A model generated the notes under the pieces. It worked only from the letters and a program-made list of their open reading frames with translations, had not been told where the DNA came from and did no database searches. Shown here in pieces: positions 8,891 through 18,286 of a stretch of DNA of 64,000 nucleotides. This DNA comes from an uncultured delta proteobacterium. Its GTDB lineage: Bacteria; Myxococcota_A; Polyangia; Polyangiales; Polyangiaceae. The translations under genes and the position numbers were made by a program. Each line of letters opens with the position of its first letter. Position 1 is the first letter of the stretch. Location: assembly GCA_903906315.1 (NCBI GenBank), contig CAIVJW010000094.1, forward strand, positions 1-64,000, read 5' to 3'.

Positions 8891-10063
8891 TCAGAAGAGG
8901 TCGCACATCGAGGGCGAAGGCCCTGCGAAAAGGGCGTCCGCGAGCGCCACCGCGTGATCGCTCCCGTCGATCGCGCCCACTTGCCGCAGCGCCGACGCCG
9001 AGGCGTGACCTGCGTAGAGCGGCGCGAGCGCGCGCACCGGCAGCCGCAGCCCGCCGGTGCCGCCGCGGCAGGCGGCGCCCTGGCCGCCCTCGACGCGCAG
9101 GGTGAAGCGCCCGTCGTTCTCGGCGCACAGCTCGTCGCGCACCTCGAGCTCGAGCTCGCCCGTCACGCCCGCCGGGTAGCCGCGCGCCTCCAGCGCGTTC
9201 ACCACGTGCGTGACCCGGAGCATCCAGGTGTGCGTGAGTCGCACCGCGAACGTCGGCTCCGCGATCAGGCCGACCAGCGGCTCGGCGGGCCCACCGTGCC
9301 ACACGACATCCATCGCCACCGACCGCTGGTCACCGAGGAAGGTCAGGATCGACCGCGCCGCGCGCGCGGTGACCGCGGCGACGTCGGTGAGGTGCAGGTC
9401 GTGGCGCCCGTCCGGTCCCCGGCGCTGCGTGAGGAACACGTAACCCTCGAGCTCGCCCTCGCGCCCGGCGACATAGCCGTACGCGACCTCGCCCCGTGGA
9501 GCCCCGACCCGGGACCAGACGTACTCTCCCCGGTCGAGATAGCCGGGGCGGCTCGCCGCCCAGGCAGCGTACACGCGCTCTACGTCCGGGCGGTCGGCGG
9601 ACGAGAATGGCCGCAGCGGGAGCGACCGGTCCCCGATCGCCAGCGACCGCGCCGGAACCGTGAGCTCGAAGCGCCCGCCCGCCAGCTCGTATCCCACTTT
9701 GCGGTAGAGCGACTGGGTGGCCGGGTAGAGCGCCGACAGGGGCACGCCGTCGTCGCCGAGCTCGCGGACGAGACCTTCCATGAGCGCCGCCCCCAGGCCT
9801 TGCCCGCGCCGCTCGAGCGGCACGGCGACGCCTGCGACTCCCTCCATCCGCACACTACGCCCGCCGAACCATTGGCCCATCGGGATGCGCATCAGGCACG
9901 CCGACGGCGTTGCCCCGTCGCGCAGGACCCGCACGTTGCCCGTGCCGACCCTGTCGAGCCACGGCCGCGCCTCGGCGGGGGGGAACGCGAACGACCGCCC
10001 CAGCATCTCGCCGAGCGCCTCGGCGTCGCCTTCGACGTACTTACCGTACGATCGCCCGCGCAT
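8891..10063 (-). CDS. Eis-like GNAT N-acetyltransferase with SCP2-like C-terminal domain
   Basis: 390 aa. Two GNAT-type halves are followed by a sterol-carrier-like domain, the layout of the Eis (enhanced intracellular survival) family. The acetyl-CoA binding loop appears as VAVPLERRGQGLGAALM (about residues 78-94), followed by LYPATQSLYRKVGYE, and the chain ends in a C-terminal Phe, whose carboxylate is the catalytic group in Eis. Mycobacterial Eis acetylates aminoglycosides and peptides at several positions; the substrate here is unknown. The gene is convergent with plsX and divergent from the cupredoxin gene. Confidence 0.82.
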   Translation of the reverse strand: MRGRSYGKYVEGDAEALGEMLGRSFAFPPAEARPWLDRVGTGNVRVLRDGATPSACLMRIPMGQWFGGRSVRMEGVAGVAVPLERRGQGLGAALMEGLVRELGDDGVPLSALYPATQSLYRKVGYELAGGRFELTVPARSLAIGDRSLPLRPFSSADRPDVERVYAAWAASRPGYLDRGEYVWSRVGAPRGEVAYGYVAGREGELEGYVFLTQRRGPDGRHDLHLTDVAAVTARAARSILTFLGDQRSVAMDVVWHGGPAEPLVGLIAEPTFAVRLTHTWMLRVTHVVNALEARGYPAGVTGELELEVRDELCAENDGRFTLRVEGGQGAACRGGTGGLRLPVRALAPLYAGHASASALRQVGAIDGSDHAVALADALFAGPSPSMCDLF

Positions 10064-10184
10064 CGGCGAAGCGTAGCCTGCCGCTCGCCCGCTTGACAGG
10101 CCACCGCGCGTGGGCCATTCCCGTCGCCCGTCGTTGCGTGACGGACCTGATTACGACCGCGCCGCAGCCGCGCAAGGAGCCAAC

Positions 10185-10586
10185 GTGAACCCGCGAAGCC
10201 TCGCCCTCGTCCTCGTGCTCTCCGCCGCTCCCTCCTCGCTGCTCGGCTGCGACAAGGCCGGCGCTCAGCAGCCGCCGGCGCCTGCGCCCCCTGCGTCCGG
10301 CGCCGCGGTCACGGGGCGCGTCGTCGCCATCACGGCCGGCGACAGCGGCTTCGTCCCGTCGACGATCCCTGCGGTGAAAGGCGAAGAGCTCATCCTTCGC
10401 TTCACGCGCACGACGGACAGCGACTGCCTGAAGGCGATCGAGCTGCCCTCGCTCGGCATCAAGAAGGACCTGCCGGTGAAGACCCCCGTCGACGTCCCGG
10501 TGCGGGCCGACAAGGAGGGCACCGTCGACTTTCAGTGCTGGATGAAGATGTACAAGGGCAAGGTCGTCGTCGCGGCCGCGAAGTAG
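10185..10586 (+). CDS. Cupredoxin-domain lipoprotein
   Basis: 133 aa from a GTG at 10185 with AAGGAG six bases upstream; a longer in-frame start lacks a ribosome site. The signal ends at LLGC, so it is probably a lipoprotein. The mature part is a compact beta-sandwich of the cupredoxin type with GEELILRFTRT, an early Cys (DSDC) and a C-terminal FQCWMKMYKG loop supplying Cys and Met ligands. In relatives this loop is usually FQCGMGMY. Copper binding in the periplasm is inferred. It faces a YHS-domain lipoprotein gene across a shared terminator, and the two may serve in metal handling. Confidence 0.75.
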   Translation: MNPRSLALVLVLSAAPSSLLGCDKAGAQQPPAPAPPASGAAVTGRVVAITAGDSGFVPSTIPAVKGEELILRFTRTTDSDCLKAIELPSLGIKKDLPVKTPVDVPVRADKEGTVDFQCWMKMYKGKVVVAAAK

Positions 10587-10602
10587 CCCTCGAAATGAGG
10601 TC

Positions 10603-10635
10603 GAGCCCGCCGGCGCTCCAGCGCCGGACGGGCTC
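10603..10635. terminator. Bidirectional hairpin terminator
   Basis: GAGCCCG-CCGGCGCT, a two-base loop and AGCGCCGG-A-CGGGCTC form a 15-bp stem with one bulge, midway between the convergent cupredoxin and YHS genes. No long T tract is present. Confidence 0.6.
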
Positions 10636-10661
10636 GCGTCCCAGCTCGACTGGCGAGCTTG

Positions 10662-11003
10662 TCAGCCCTTCGGCTTCTTCGACAGGTACTTGGCCGGGTC
10701 GGCCTGGAACTTCTTGTCGCAGCCGCCGCAGCAGAAATAGTACGTCTTGCCCTGGTGGTCGACCTTGGGCGACGCCGCCGTCACCACGAACTCCTCGCCG
10801 GAGACGGGGCAGTTCGTCGTGTCGCCGACGCCCGCTTCGCCCATGGGCTTGATGCCGGGCTTGGCCACCGCCGCGGCCGGGGCCGCGCTCGGAATGGCGA
10901 CCGCGCCAGGAGCGGCCGGCGCCGCGGGCACGGAGGGCGCACCGCCGCAGGCGGCGAGGAGCGCGAACGAGGCGATGGAAAGCAATGCGAGTCGCTTGAA
11001 CAT
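10662..11003 (-). CDS. YHS-domain lipoprotein
   Basis: 113 aa. The signal peptide ends at LLAAC (lipobox, about residue 19), followed by an Ala/Pro-rich linker and a YHS/TRASH-like metal-binding domain. The domain shows CPVSGEEF and, after the tyrosine strand, the pattern YYFCCGGCDKKF-x-x-x-P. Its cysteines probably bind a transition metal such as copper. The gene is convergent with the cupredoxin lipoprotein, which supports a joint role in periplasmic metal trafficking, though this is inference. Confidence 0.8.
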   Translation of the reverse strand: MFKRLALLSIASFALLAACGGAPSVPAAPAAPGAVAIPSAAPAAAVAKPGIKPMGEAGVGDTTNCPVSGEEFVVTAASPKVDHQGKTYYFCCGGCDKKFQADPAKYLSKKPKG

Positions 11004-11112
11004 GGGGCCGGTCTACCTCGGGTGATTGGGGTTGTCGAGCGCCGCGCCCGGGGGGCGAGCTCGCGTTCGGGGCGTGCCCGACGAGCTCGACCCCACGGTC
11101 GCAGCCGCGCGG

Positions 11113-12105
11113 TCAGGCGCGCCAGCTCTGAAGGATGCGCAGGTAGTTCGCGCGCTCGAGCGCGGTCGGATCCGGGCAGCGCTCGTGGCTCATGCTGCCG
11201 CGCATCTGCTCGACCGAATGGTAGTCGTGCTCTTCCATCCACAGCACCATCTGCTCGCGCACCTTGCGGAGGTGCTGCGGCCCGTTGCGCAGCAGCGCCG
11301 CCACGAGCTGCACGCCGTCCGCGCCGGCCATGATCGCCTTGATGGCGTCGAGGCCCGTGTGGACGCCGCCGCTGGCGCCGAGCGAGCACTTCACGCGCCC
11401 CGAGAGCATCGCGATCCAGCGGAGTCGGAGCAGGAGCTCGTGCGACTCGGACAGATGCAACGTGGGCACGACCTCGAGCGCATCGACGTCGATGTCGGGC
11501 TGGTAGAAGCGGTTGAACAGGATGATCCCGTTCGCGCCCGCCTTCACCAGCTCGGAGGCGAAATGCGGTATTGACGAGAAGAACGGCGCGAGCTTCACCG
11601 CGACCGGGATCTTCACGGCGCTCTTCATCTCACGGACGAGCTCGAGAATCCGCTTCTCGAGTGCGGCTCCGGGCTCGTACGGGTCGTGCGCCAGGTGGTA
11701 CACGTTGAGCTCGAGCGCGTCCGCACCGGCCTGCTCCATCAGGCCTGCGTAGTGCAGCCACCCCTCGAGCGTCGTTCCGTTGAGCGAGGCGATGACCGGC
11801 AGGTGGACGGCCTCCTTGATCTCGCGGATGCGCTCCAGGTACTTGTCCGGCCCGAGCGCGTAGTCCTCCGCGCTCGGGAACATGGTGGCCGCCTCGGCGA
11901 AGCTCTCGTCGTGTGCGTCCATGGTCTTCAGCGAGCCCATCTGCTCGCGCGCCATCTGCTCCTCGAAGAGAGAATGCATGACGATGGCAGAGGCGCCGGC
12001 GTCCTCCAGGCGCTTCACCCAGTCGAGGTCGTCGACCATCGGGGAAGCGCCCGGCATGAGCGGGCTCTCGAGCTTGAGGCCGAGGTACTTGGTCGTCAGG
12101 TCCAC
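11113..12105 (-). CDS. Dihydroorotate dehydrogenase-like FMN protein coupled to pyruvate:ferredoxin oxidoreductase
   Basis: 330 aa from a GTG at 12105 that has GAGAGGGAAAG upstream; another GTG at 12123 would overlap the nifJ stop as GTGA. It is a class-1 DHOD-like TIM barrel with the N-terminal block TTKYLGLKLESPLMPGASP, a central SLNGTT segment, VAVKLAPFFSS, NGIILFNRFYQPD and the FMN phosphate-binding part ASGGV (about 235) and GADGVQL. Such proteins recur beside NifJ in bacteria and need not make orotate. No pyr genes are near. Ferredoxin-linked reduction is inferred from the neighbour. Confidence 0.8.
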   Translation of the reverse strand: MDLTTKYLGLKLESPLMPGASPMVDDLDWVKRLEDAGASAIVMHSLFEEQMAREQMGSLKTMDAHDESFAEAATMFPSAEDYALGPDKYLERIREIKEAVHLPVIASLNGTTLEGWLHYAGLMEQAGADALELNVYHLAHDPYEPGAALEKRILELVREMKSAVKIPVAVKLAPFFSSIPHFASELVKAGANGIILFNRFYQPDIDVDALEVVPTLHLSESHELLLRLRWIAMLSGRVKCSLGASGGVHTGLDAIKAIMAGADGVQLVAALLRNGPQHLRKVREQMVLWMEEHDYHSVEQMRGSMSHERCPDPTALERANYLRILQSWRA

Positions 12106-12119
12106 GTTCTTTCCCTCTC

Positions 12120-15100
12120 TCACTCGGCCTTCGGAGTCTGCTTGTCGGCGCCGGCCGCGCCCTGCGGGATCATGGCCTCGGCGATGCGCTCGTAGAGCGA
12201 ATACCGCTGCCGCAGGCGCTCCTGCGCAGTCGCCATGAGCTGGTCGTACCGACCCTTGTCGAGCCGCTCGACGAGGTGGAATCGGCCCTCGTTCTTGGTG
12301 AACTGCGCGAGCGTGGACTTGATCGGTCCCGAGTCGATCCTGAGCGGGCTCTCGCCCTTCTCGGCGCGACGCGGGTCGAACCGATAAAGCGGCCAGTACG
12401 CGGACTGCACCGCGAGCTTCTGCTGCTCGAGGCCGAACGCCATGTCGTAGCCATGGGCGATGCAGTGGCTGTATGCGATGACGAGCGACGGCCCCGGGTA
12501 CGAGTCGGCCTCGGCCAGCGCCTGAACCGTCTGATTGTCCTTCGCCCCGAACGCGATCTGCGCGACGTACACGTTGCCGTACGCCATCGCCATCATGCCG
12601 AGGTCCTTCTTGGGGGAATCCTTGCCCAGCGAGGCGAACTTGGCGGCTGCGCCCATCGGCGTCGCCTTCGAGGCCTGTCCGCCGGTGTTCGAGTACACCT
12701 CGGTGTCGAGGACGAGCACGTTGACCTTGCGGCCCATCGACAGCACGTGGTCGAGGCCGCCGTAGCCGATGTCATACGCCCACCCGTCGCCGCCGACGAT
12801 CCACACGCTCTTCTGCACGAGGTAGTCGGCCATGATCCCGAGCCGCACGGCCTCGGGCGTCTTGACCTCGGCGAGCTTCTTCCGAAGCGCTTCGACCCGC
12901 CCGCGCTGCGCCTTGATGCCGGCCTCGCCGAGCTGATCGGCCCCGAGCATCTCGTCGACGAGCCAGGTGCCGACGCGCTCCGACAGGCCCTTCAGGAGGA
13001 TCTTCGCCTGGTCGGTGTGCGCGTCGAGCGCGAGCCGATACCCCAGGCCGAATTCGGCGTTGTCCTCGAACAGGCTATTGGCCCACGCGGGACCGCGGCC
13101 GTCGCGGTTGGTCGTGTACGGCGTCGTCGGCAGGTTGCCGCCGTAGATCGACGAGCAGCCCGTCGCGTTCGCGACGAGGAGCCGGTCGCCGAAGAGCTGC
13201 GTGAGCAGCTTGACGTACGGTGTCTCGCCGCAGCCCGAGCACGCGCCCGAGTACTCGAAGAGCGGCTCGAAGAACTGCGTGTTCTTCACGTCGATCTTCA
13301 CCTGCGTGCGGTCCGCCTCCGGCAGGTTCAGGAAGAAGTCGTAGTTGTCGCGCTCGGCGTCGCGGATCGGCGAGACCGGCGCCATGTCGAGCGACTTGTG
13401 CCGCGGGTTCGACTTGTCCTTCGCCGGACAGACGACCACGCACAGCGTGCAGCCCGTGCAGTCTTCCGTCGCGACCTGAACCGTGTACTTCGAGTTCGGG
13501 AAGTCGGAGGACTTGTAGTCCATCGATTTGAACGTCGCGGGCGCGTCGTCGAGCTCGCCCGGCCCGTACACCTTCGTGCGGATCGCGGCGTGCGGGCACA
13601 CCATCGCGCACTTGTTGCACTGGATGCAGATCGCGGAATCCCACACCGGGACGTCGAGCGCGATATTGCGCTTCTCCCACTTCGCCGTCCCGGTGGGCCA
13701 GGTGCCGTCGATCGGGAACGCCGACACAGGCAGGAGGTCGCCCTTGTTTGCCAGCATCATGGCCGTCACGCGCGACACGAAATCGGGCGCCTTCGGCGAG
13801 ACGATCGGCGAGCGAGCGCGCGTCGAGGTGACCGCGCTCGGGACGTCGATCTGGCTCAGATTCTCGATCGTCTTGTCCACGGCGATGAAGTTGCGGCGGA
13901 GGATCTCCGCGCCCCGGGCGCCGTACGCCTTCTCGATGCCCTCCTTGATCTTGGCAATCGCCTCCTCTCGAGGCAGGACGCCGGAGATAGCGAAGAAGCA
14001 CGTCTGCATGATGCCGTTGATTCGGCTGCCCATGCCGGCCTCCTTCGCGACGCTGTACGCGTCGATCGCGTAGAGCGAGAGCTTCTTCGCGAGGATGACC
14101 TCCTGCACGTCGCGCGGCAGCTCGTCCCAGACCTTCTCCTTGGGGAAGGGCGCGTTGACGAGGAACACGCCGCCCGGCGCTGCCTCAGCGAGCATCTCGT
14201 ACTTGTCGACGAAGCTCCACTGGTGGCACGCGATGAAGCTTGCCTGTCGCACGAGGTAGCTCGACCGGATGAATCGCGGCGAGAACCTGAGGTGCGAGAC
14301 GGTGATCGCCCCAGACTTCTTCGAGTCGTAGACGAAATACCCCTGGACGAACCCGTCCTTCGCTTCGCCGAGGATCTTGAGCGAGTTCTTGTTCGCGCTC
14401 ACGGTGCCGTCGGCCCCGAGCCCGTAGAACACGGCGCGGACCACGTCGGCCTGCTCGATGTCGAGGTCCATGTCGACGGGCAGCGAGAGGTGCGTGACGT
14501 CGTCGACGATGCCGACCGTGAAGTGCCTCTTCGGCGCGTCGCGGGTGAGCTCGTCGAAGACGGTCTTCACCATCGACGGCGTGAACTCCTTCGATGACAG
14601 GCCGTAGCGGCCGCCGATGACGAGCGGCATCACCTTCGGAGCCGCCTCGCCGCGGATCTCGAACAGCGCGGTGACGACGTCCTGATAGAGCGGCTCGCCG
14701 ATCGACCCCGGCTCCTTCGTGCGGTCGAGCACCGCGATGGCGCGCGTCGTCTTCGGCAGCGTCCGGACGAACGTCTCCGTAGCGAACGGCCGATAGAGGC
14801 GCACCTTTAGGAGGCCCACCCGCTCGCCCTTGGCCATCAGCCACTCGACCGCCTCCTGGGCAGCCTCGGCGCCGGAGCCCATCATCACCACGATGCGCTC
14901 GGCCTCGGGGTGGCCGACGTACTCGAAGAGGTCGTAGTGCCGCCCGGTGATCGCGGCAAACTCGTCCATCGTCTGCTTCACGATGCCCGGGCACGCATCG
15001 TAGAAGAGATTGCCCGCCTCACGCGCCTGGAAGAACGTGTCGGGGTTCTGCGCCGTGCCACGCACGACCGGGTGGTCGGGCGTCAGCGCTCGATCGCGAA

Positions 15101-15710
15101 TGGGCTTGACGAGGTCGTCACTCACCAGCTTCGCCAGATCCGCGTCGCTCAACGGGTCGATCTTCGCCACCTCGTGGGAGGTGCGGAACCCGTCGAAGAA
15201 GTGCAGGAACGGCACCCGCGATCGGAGGGTCGCGACGTGACCGATCGCCGCGATGTCCTGCGCCTCCTGCACGGAGTTCGACGCGATCATCGCGAAGCCC
15301 GTCTGGCGGCACGCCATCACGTCCGAGTGGTCGCCGAAGATCGACAGCGCATGCGTCGCGACCGCGCGCGCCGACACGTGCATGCAGAAGGGCAGCAGCT
15401 CCCCTGCGATCTTGAACATGTTCGGGATCATCAGCAGCAGGCCCTGCGACGCCGTGAAGGTCGTCGCCATCGACCCGGCCTGCAGCGCGCCGTGAACGGC
15501 CGCGATTGCGCCGCCCTCCGACTGCATCTCCGTAACCTGGGGCACGGCGCCCCACAGGTTCGTCTTCCCTCGTGCGGACCACTCGTCCGCGAGCTCGCCC
15601 ATCCGCGAGGAGGGGGTGATGGGGTAAATCGCGATGACCTCGCTCAGGCGGTGTGCCACCGACGCGGCGGCCTCGTTCCCCTCTACGGTGATCCTTCGAC
15701 TCGCGGCCAT
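12120..15710 (-). CDS. nifJ: Pyruvate:ferredoxin (flavodoxin) oxidoreductase, single-chain
   Basis: 1196 aa from the ATG at 15710 with GGAGG eight bases upstream. It oxidises pyruvate with CoA to acetyl-CoA, CO2 and reduced ferredoxin, or the reverse. Domains in order are pyrimidine-binding domain I with AIYPITPSSRMGE (residues about 28-40), domain II, the gamma domain, a two-cluster ferredoxin insert with CIQCNKCAMVCP and CTGCTLCVVVCP (about 690-770), then the TPP domain with CSGCGETPY, GDGWAYDIGYGG and NTGGQ. The full set of cluster cysteines is present and length is normal. It is followed by the DHOD-like gene and sits just beyond the terminator of the respiratory operon. It would supply low-potential electrons and acetyl-CoA in anaerobic metabolism. 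Confidence 0.95.
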   Translation of the reverse strand: MAASRRITVEGNEAAASVAHRLSEVIAIYPITPSSRMGELADEWSARGKTNLWGAVPQVTEMQSEGGAIAAVHGALQAGSMATTFTASQGLLLMIPNMFKIAGELLPFCMHVSARAVATHALSIFGDHSDVMACRQTGFAMIASNSVQEAQDIAAIGHVATLRSRVPFLHFFDGFRTSHEVAKIDPLSDADLAKLVSDDLVKPIRDRALTPDHPVVRGTAQNPDTFFQAREAGNLFYDACPGIVKQTMDEFAAITGRHYDLFEYVGHPEAERIVVMMGSGAEAAQEAVEWLMAKGERVGLLKVRLYRPFATETFVRTLPKTTRAIAVLDRTKEPGSIGEPLYQDVVTALFEIRGEAAPKVMPLVIGGRYGLSSKEFTPSMVKTVFDELTRDAPKRHFTVGIVDDVTHLSLPVDMDLDIEQADVVRAVFYGLGADGTVSANKNSLKILGEAKDGFVQGYFVYDSKKSGAITVSHLRFSPRFIRSSYLVRQASFIACHQWSFVDKYEMLAEAAPGGVFLVNAPFPKEKVWDELPRDVQEVILAKKLSLYAIDAYSVAKEAGMGSRINGIMQTCFFAISGVLPREEAIAKIKEGIEKAYGARGAEILRRNFIAVDKTIENLSQIDVPSAVTSTRARSPIVSPKAPDFVSRVTAMMLANKGDLLPVSAFPIDGTWPTGTAKWEKRNIALDVPVWDSAICIQCNKCAMVCPHAAIRTKVYGPGELDDAPATFKSMDYKSSDFPNSKYTVQVATEDCTGCTLCVVVCPAKDKSNPRHKSLDMAPVSPIRDAERDNYDFFLNLPEADRTQVKIDVKNTQFFEPLFEYSGACSGCGETPYVKLLTQLFGDRLLVANATGCSSIYGGNLPTTPYTTNRDGRGPAWANSLFEDNAEFGLGYRLALDAHTDQAKILLKGLSERVGTWLVDEMLGADQLGEAGIKAQRGRVEALRKKLAEVKTPEAVRLGIMADYLVQKSVWIVGGDGWAYDIGYGGLDHVLSMGRKVNVLVLDTEVYSNTGGQASKATPMGAAAKFASLGKDSPKKDLGMMAMAYGNVYVAQIAFGAKDNQTVQALAEADSYPGPSLVIAYSHCIAHGYDMAFGLEQQKLAVQSAYWPLYRFDPRRAEKGESPLRIDSGPIKSTLAQFTKNEGRFHLVERLDKGRYDQLMATAQERLRQRYSLYERIAEAMIPQGAAGADKQTPKAE

Positions 15711-16098
15711 TACTCGACCTCCGCCGGTTTTCGGCTCGCGCCCCCGGGGCAACAGCCGGGCCACTTCGGAGGCGGACGCGCGCCGGTCGGGGCGGCGGCT
15801 CGCTTTGGCGGCGCGCTTCCCGGTGCGCCCCTCCCTCATCGGCACCGCCTGCGCGCTTCCCGTGTTCGGCGCGCAGATCGTGCGCGCGCTACCGACCGCT
15901 CTCCGTCCGTTCAGCGCCGCCGGTGCGCGCCGGGCCGCAATCGATGCAGGGGGGGCCGGTCGGAGGGCCAGCCTCGCGCGTACGCCGGGGACGGTCGTCC
16001 GTCCGGGTGGTCCGGTCGGAGCTCCGACCCCACAAAACGGCCGCGGCGCAGAGGTGAGGCCCCTGCGCCGCGGCGCGGTCGCGCCCGCGGTCGCGCGC
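15711..16098. other. Intergenic region (388 bp) with terminator, no gene seen
   Basis: GC-rich spacer between the end of the CbcL-like gene and the start of nifJ, both leftward. It holds the strong hairpin at 16040-16074 and, next to nifJ, its ribosome-binding site. I see no convincing coding frame or conserved RNA. The nifJ promoter should lie here. Confidence 0.6.
16040..16074 (-). terminator. Intrinsic terminator of the leftward cytochrome operon
   Basis: A perfect 12-bp inverted repeat (GCCGCGGCGCAG and its complement) has an 11-base loop. On the minus strand it is followed by CGTTTTG. It lies 25 bp past the CbcL-like stop codon, which fits a Rho-independent end for the operon. Confidence 0.75.
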
Positions 16099-18240
16099 CT
16101 AGCCGTGCATCAGGCGCTTGGCCATGACCCAGTAGATCGCGACGATGAGCACGACGCCGATGATGAACGCGGCCATCCCGATCGGGGCGACGATCTTCCT
16201 CCAGCGCGCCCACTCGTCGCCGAGTCGCTCGTCATCGAGGCGGCCTTCGGCGGTCAGGCGGTCGAACTGGCGCCTTCGCTCGTGCAGCATCTCGGCCTCG
16301 GTGATGCGGCCGGAGAAGATCACCGGGTCGAAGGGGAACTTCTCGATCCGGAAATGCACGTTGAAGAAGTGGAACGTGAAGATGAAGCCCGTCGCGAGCA
16401 TCGCCTCGTCGCTGTGGATGATGTGCGCGACGTTGATCGCCCAGCCCGGAAGGATGCGAGTCGCCGCCTGGGGCATCCACATGATGAGCCCGGAGAGGCC
16501 GATGGCGAACATACCCCAGAACACTGCGAGCCAGTCGAACTTCTCCCAGTAGGTCCAGCGGTCGAAGTCGGGGCGCGGCCCGCGGCCGAAGAACCACTTC
16601 TGGTGCGCGATGAAGTCCTTCAGGTCCTGCGGGTTGAACATCGGTGAGTCCGGGCCGAAGATCACCCCGACCACCTTCTTCCAGCGGAACACCCCGTTCT
16701 CGTCGCGGTAGCTCTGGCTTCGAATGGCGTTGATCAAGCTCGCCACGTGGACGCTGAAGTAGGCGAGCGTGATCAGCGCGCCGACCCGGTGCAGGCCGGC
16801 CGCGACGTTTGCGCCGCCCATGTAGCGGAACATCACCTTCGCCCAGGGCGCCTCGTAAAACTTGAGTGGCATGCCCGTCGAAGCGAGCAGAAGAAAGCTC
16901 AGAATCACGAGGAAGTGGACGAACCTGTCCACAGGCCGGAACCGAACGTAGACCTTGCCCTCCTTCTCCTCGACGAGCTTCTCCTTCGCCTCCTTGAACG
17001 CCTTCGGGTCGCGCAGGTAGAGGGCGAGGCCGCGCCCGAACCAGAGGACCGTGTGAATGAGGAAGAAGATGCCGACGCTGAGGAGGAGCCCCGTCATCGA
17101 GACGTAGGTCCAATAGAGGATCGGGTAGTTCTTCTTGTCGCCGTGGTCGCCGTGGGTCTGGTACGCGGCGAAGTTGGGGTTCGCGTCCAGGTGACACTTG
17201 CGACACGTCTTGACGAGGTTGGCGGGCGCGAGCGTGGACGCAGGGTCCGACGCCGGCAGGATGTCGTGGTGGCCGTGGCAGTCGTAGCACGCCGCGACCT
17301 GCCCCTCGCCGAGCGCGATGGCGCGGCCGTGGTAGGTCTCGCGGTAGCGCTTCAGCCGGTCTTCGTGGCACTTGCCGCAGCGCTTGTCGGCCTGAAACTT
17401 CATCCCCGACTTCTGCGCCGTGTCGATCTGGTGGGCAGAGTGGCAGTCGGAGCAGACGGGGCCCTTCTTGTCGCCCTTGGCGAGGAGCTTGAAGTGCACG
17501 CTCCGCTCGAACGTCTTCTCGACGCCGATATGGCAGGTTCCGCACGTCTTCGGGATGTTGTCGTGGTTGACGGGCGAGCGGGCGTCCTTCGACTCGTAGA
17601 TCTCGTGCCCCCTGCCGTGGCAGTTGGTGCACGAGGGCGCGACGATGAGGCCGTCGTCGAGGAGCGCGCGGCCGTGCGTGCTCTCGATGAACTGGTTTGC
17701 AGCCATCGGCTGCCTGATGTCGTGCTGCTTCGCGAGCGCCCGGTTCGCGTGACAGTGGGCGCACGTGTAGGGGAGGTTCAGCTTGTAGACGGCCGACCGA
17801 GGGTCGTCGACCTTCGCGATGGCGTGGGACCCGTGGCAATCCCAGCACGTCGCCGCGCCCTTCTCGCCGCGCTCGAGCGACTTGCCGTGGACGCTCTCGG
17901 TGTGCGCCTTGGCTTGCTTCTCGTGGCAGCCGTCGCAGCTCTTCTTGACCGAAGCGCCTTTGGGGCCGGCCGAGCTCGTGTGACACTTGACACAGTCAAT
18001 GCCCTTGTGCACCGACTCGGCTACCGCGCTGACGTAGTACTCGTCGTTCTTCTTCGGGCCTTCGGCGGTCGGGCCGTCGCTGTCCGCCCCGGAATCGTCC
18101 CCGAGGCCGCCGCACCCGGCGCCGGCGATCCCGGCCGCGGCGAGCGCGACGAACAGAAGCAGGATGCGAAGCCTCGAGGCGAGGTCGGGCTGCCACGGTA
18201 TCCCGCGGCGAATCTCGGAAGGTGCAGGTCGGCTCATCAT
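16099..18240 (-). CDS. CbcL-like fusion: decahaem cytochrome c plus membrane cytochrome b
   Basis: 713 aa from the first of two adjacent ATGs (18240 or 18237). The N-terminal signal/lipobox GAGCG predicts export. Residues about 65-385 hold ten CXXCH haem c sites (CVKCH, CDGCH, CWDCH, CAHCH, CTNCH, CGTCH, CSDCH, CGKCH, CYDCH, CRKCH). The rest is a hydrophobic cytochrome b561/HydB-like domain with several helices and conserved histidines (for example GLHRVGAL and FTFHFFNVHF). Geobacter CbcL has the same fused layout and passes electrons from menaquinol to periplasmic cytochromes at low potential. This is the last gene of the leftward operon, 46 bp after the NapC-like gene. The same role is inferred, not shown. 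Confidence 0.8.
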   Translation of the reverse strand: MMSRPAPSEIRRGIPWQPDLASRLRILLLFVALAAAGIAGAGCGGLGDDSGADSDGPTAEGPKKNDEYYVSAVAESVHKGIDCVKCHTSSAGPKGASVKKSCDGCHEKQAKAHTESVHGKSLERGEKGAATCWDCHGSHAIAKVDDPRSAVYKLNLPYTCAHCHANRALAKQHDIRQPMAANQFIESTHGRALLDDGLIVAPSCTNCHGRGHEIYESKDARSPVNHDNIPKTCGTCHIGVEKTFERSVHFKLLAKGDKKGPVCSDCHSAHQIDTAQKSGMKFQADKRCGKCHEDRLKRYRETYHGRAIALGEGQVAACYDCHGHHDILPASDPASTLAPANLVKTCRKCHLDANPNFAAYQTHGDHGDKKNYPILYWTYVSMTGLLLSVGIFFLIHTVLWFGRGLALYLRDPKAFKEAKEKLVEEKEGKVYVRFRPVDRFVHFLVILSFLLLASTGMPLKFYEAPWAKVMFRYMGGANVAAGLHRVGALITLAYFSVHVASLINAIRSQSYRDENGVFRWKKVVGVIFGPDSPMFNPQDLKDFIAHQKWFFGRGPRPDFDRWTYWEKFDWLAVFWGMFAIGLSGLIMWMPQAATRILPGWAINVAHIIHSDEAMLATGFIFTFHFFNVHFRIEKFPFDPVIFSGRITEAEMLHERRRQFDRLTAEGRLDDERLGDEWARWRKIVAPIGMAAFIIGVVLIVAIYWVMAKRLMHG

Positions 18241-18286
18241 CACGGCTTCCGCAGCCTGGGGCTCGAGCCCCGGCGGCGGCCTCGTG

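Noticed and set aside
12276-14597. 773-codon plus-strand frame opposite nifJ
   Set aside because: Composition is typical of an antisense shadow, and nifJ on the other strand has all conserved domains.
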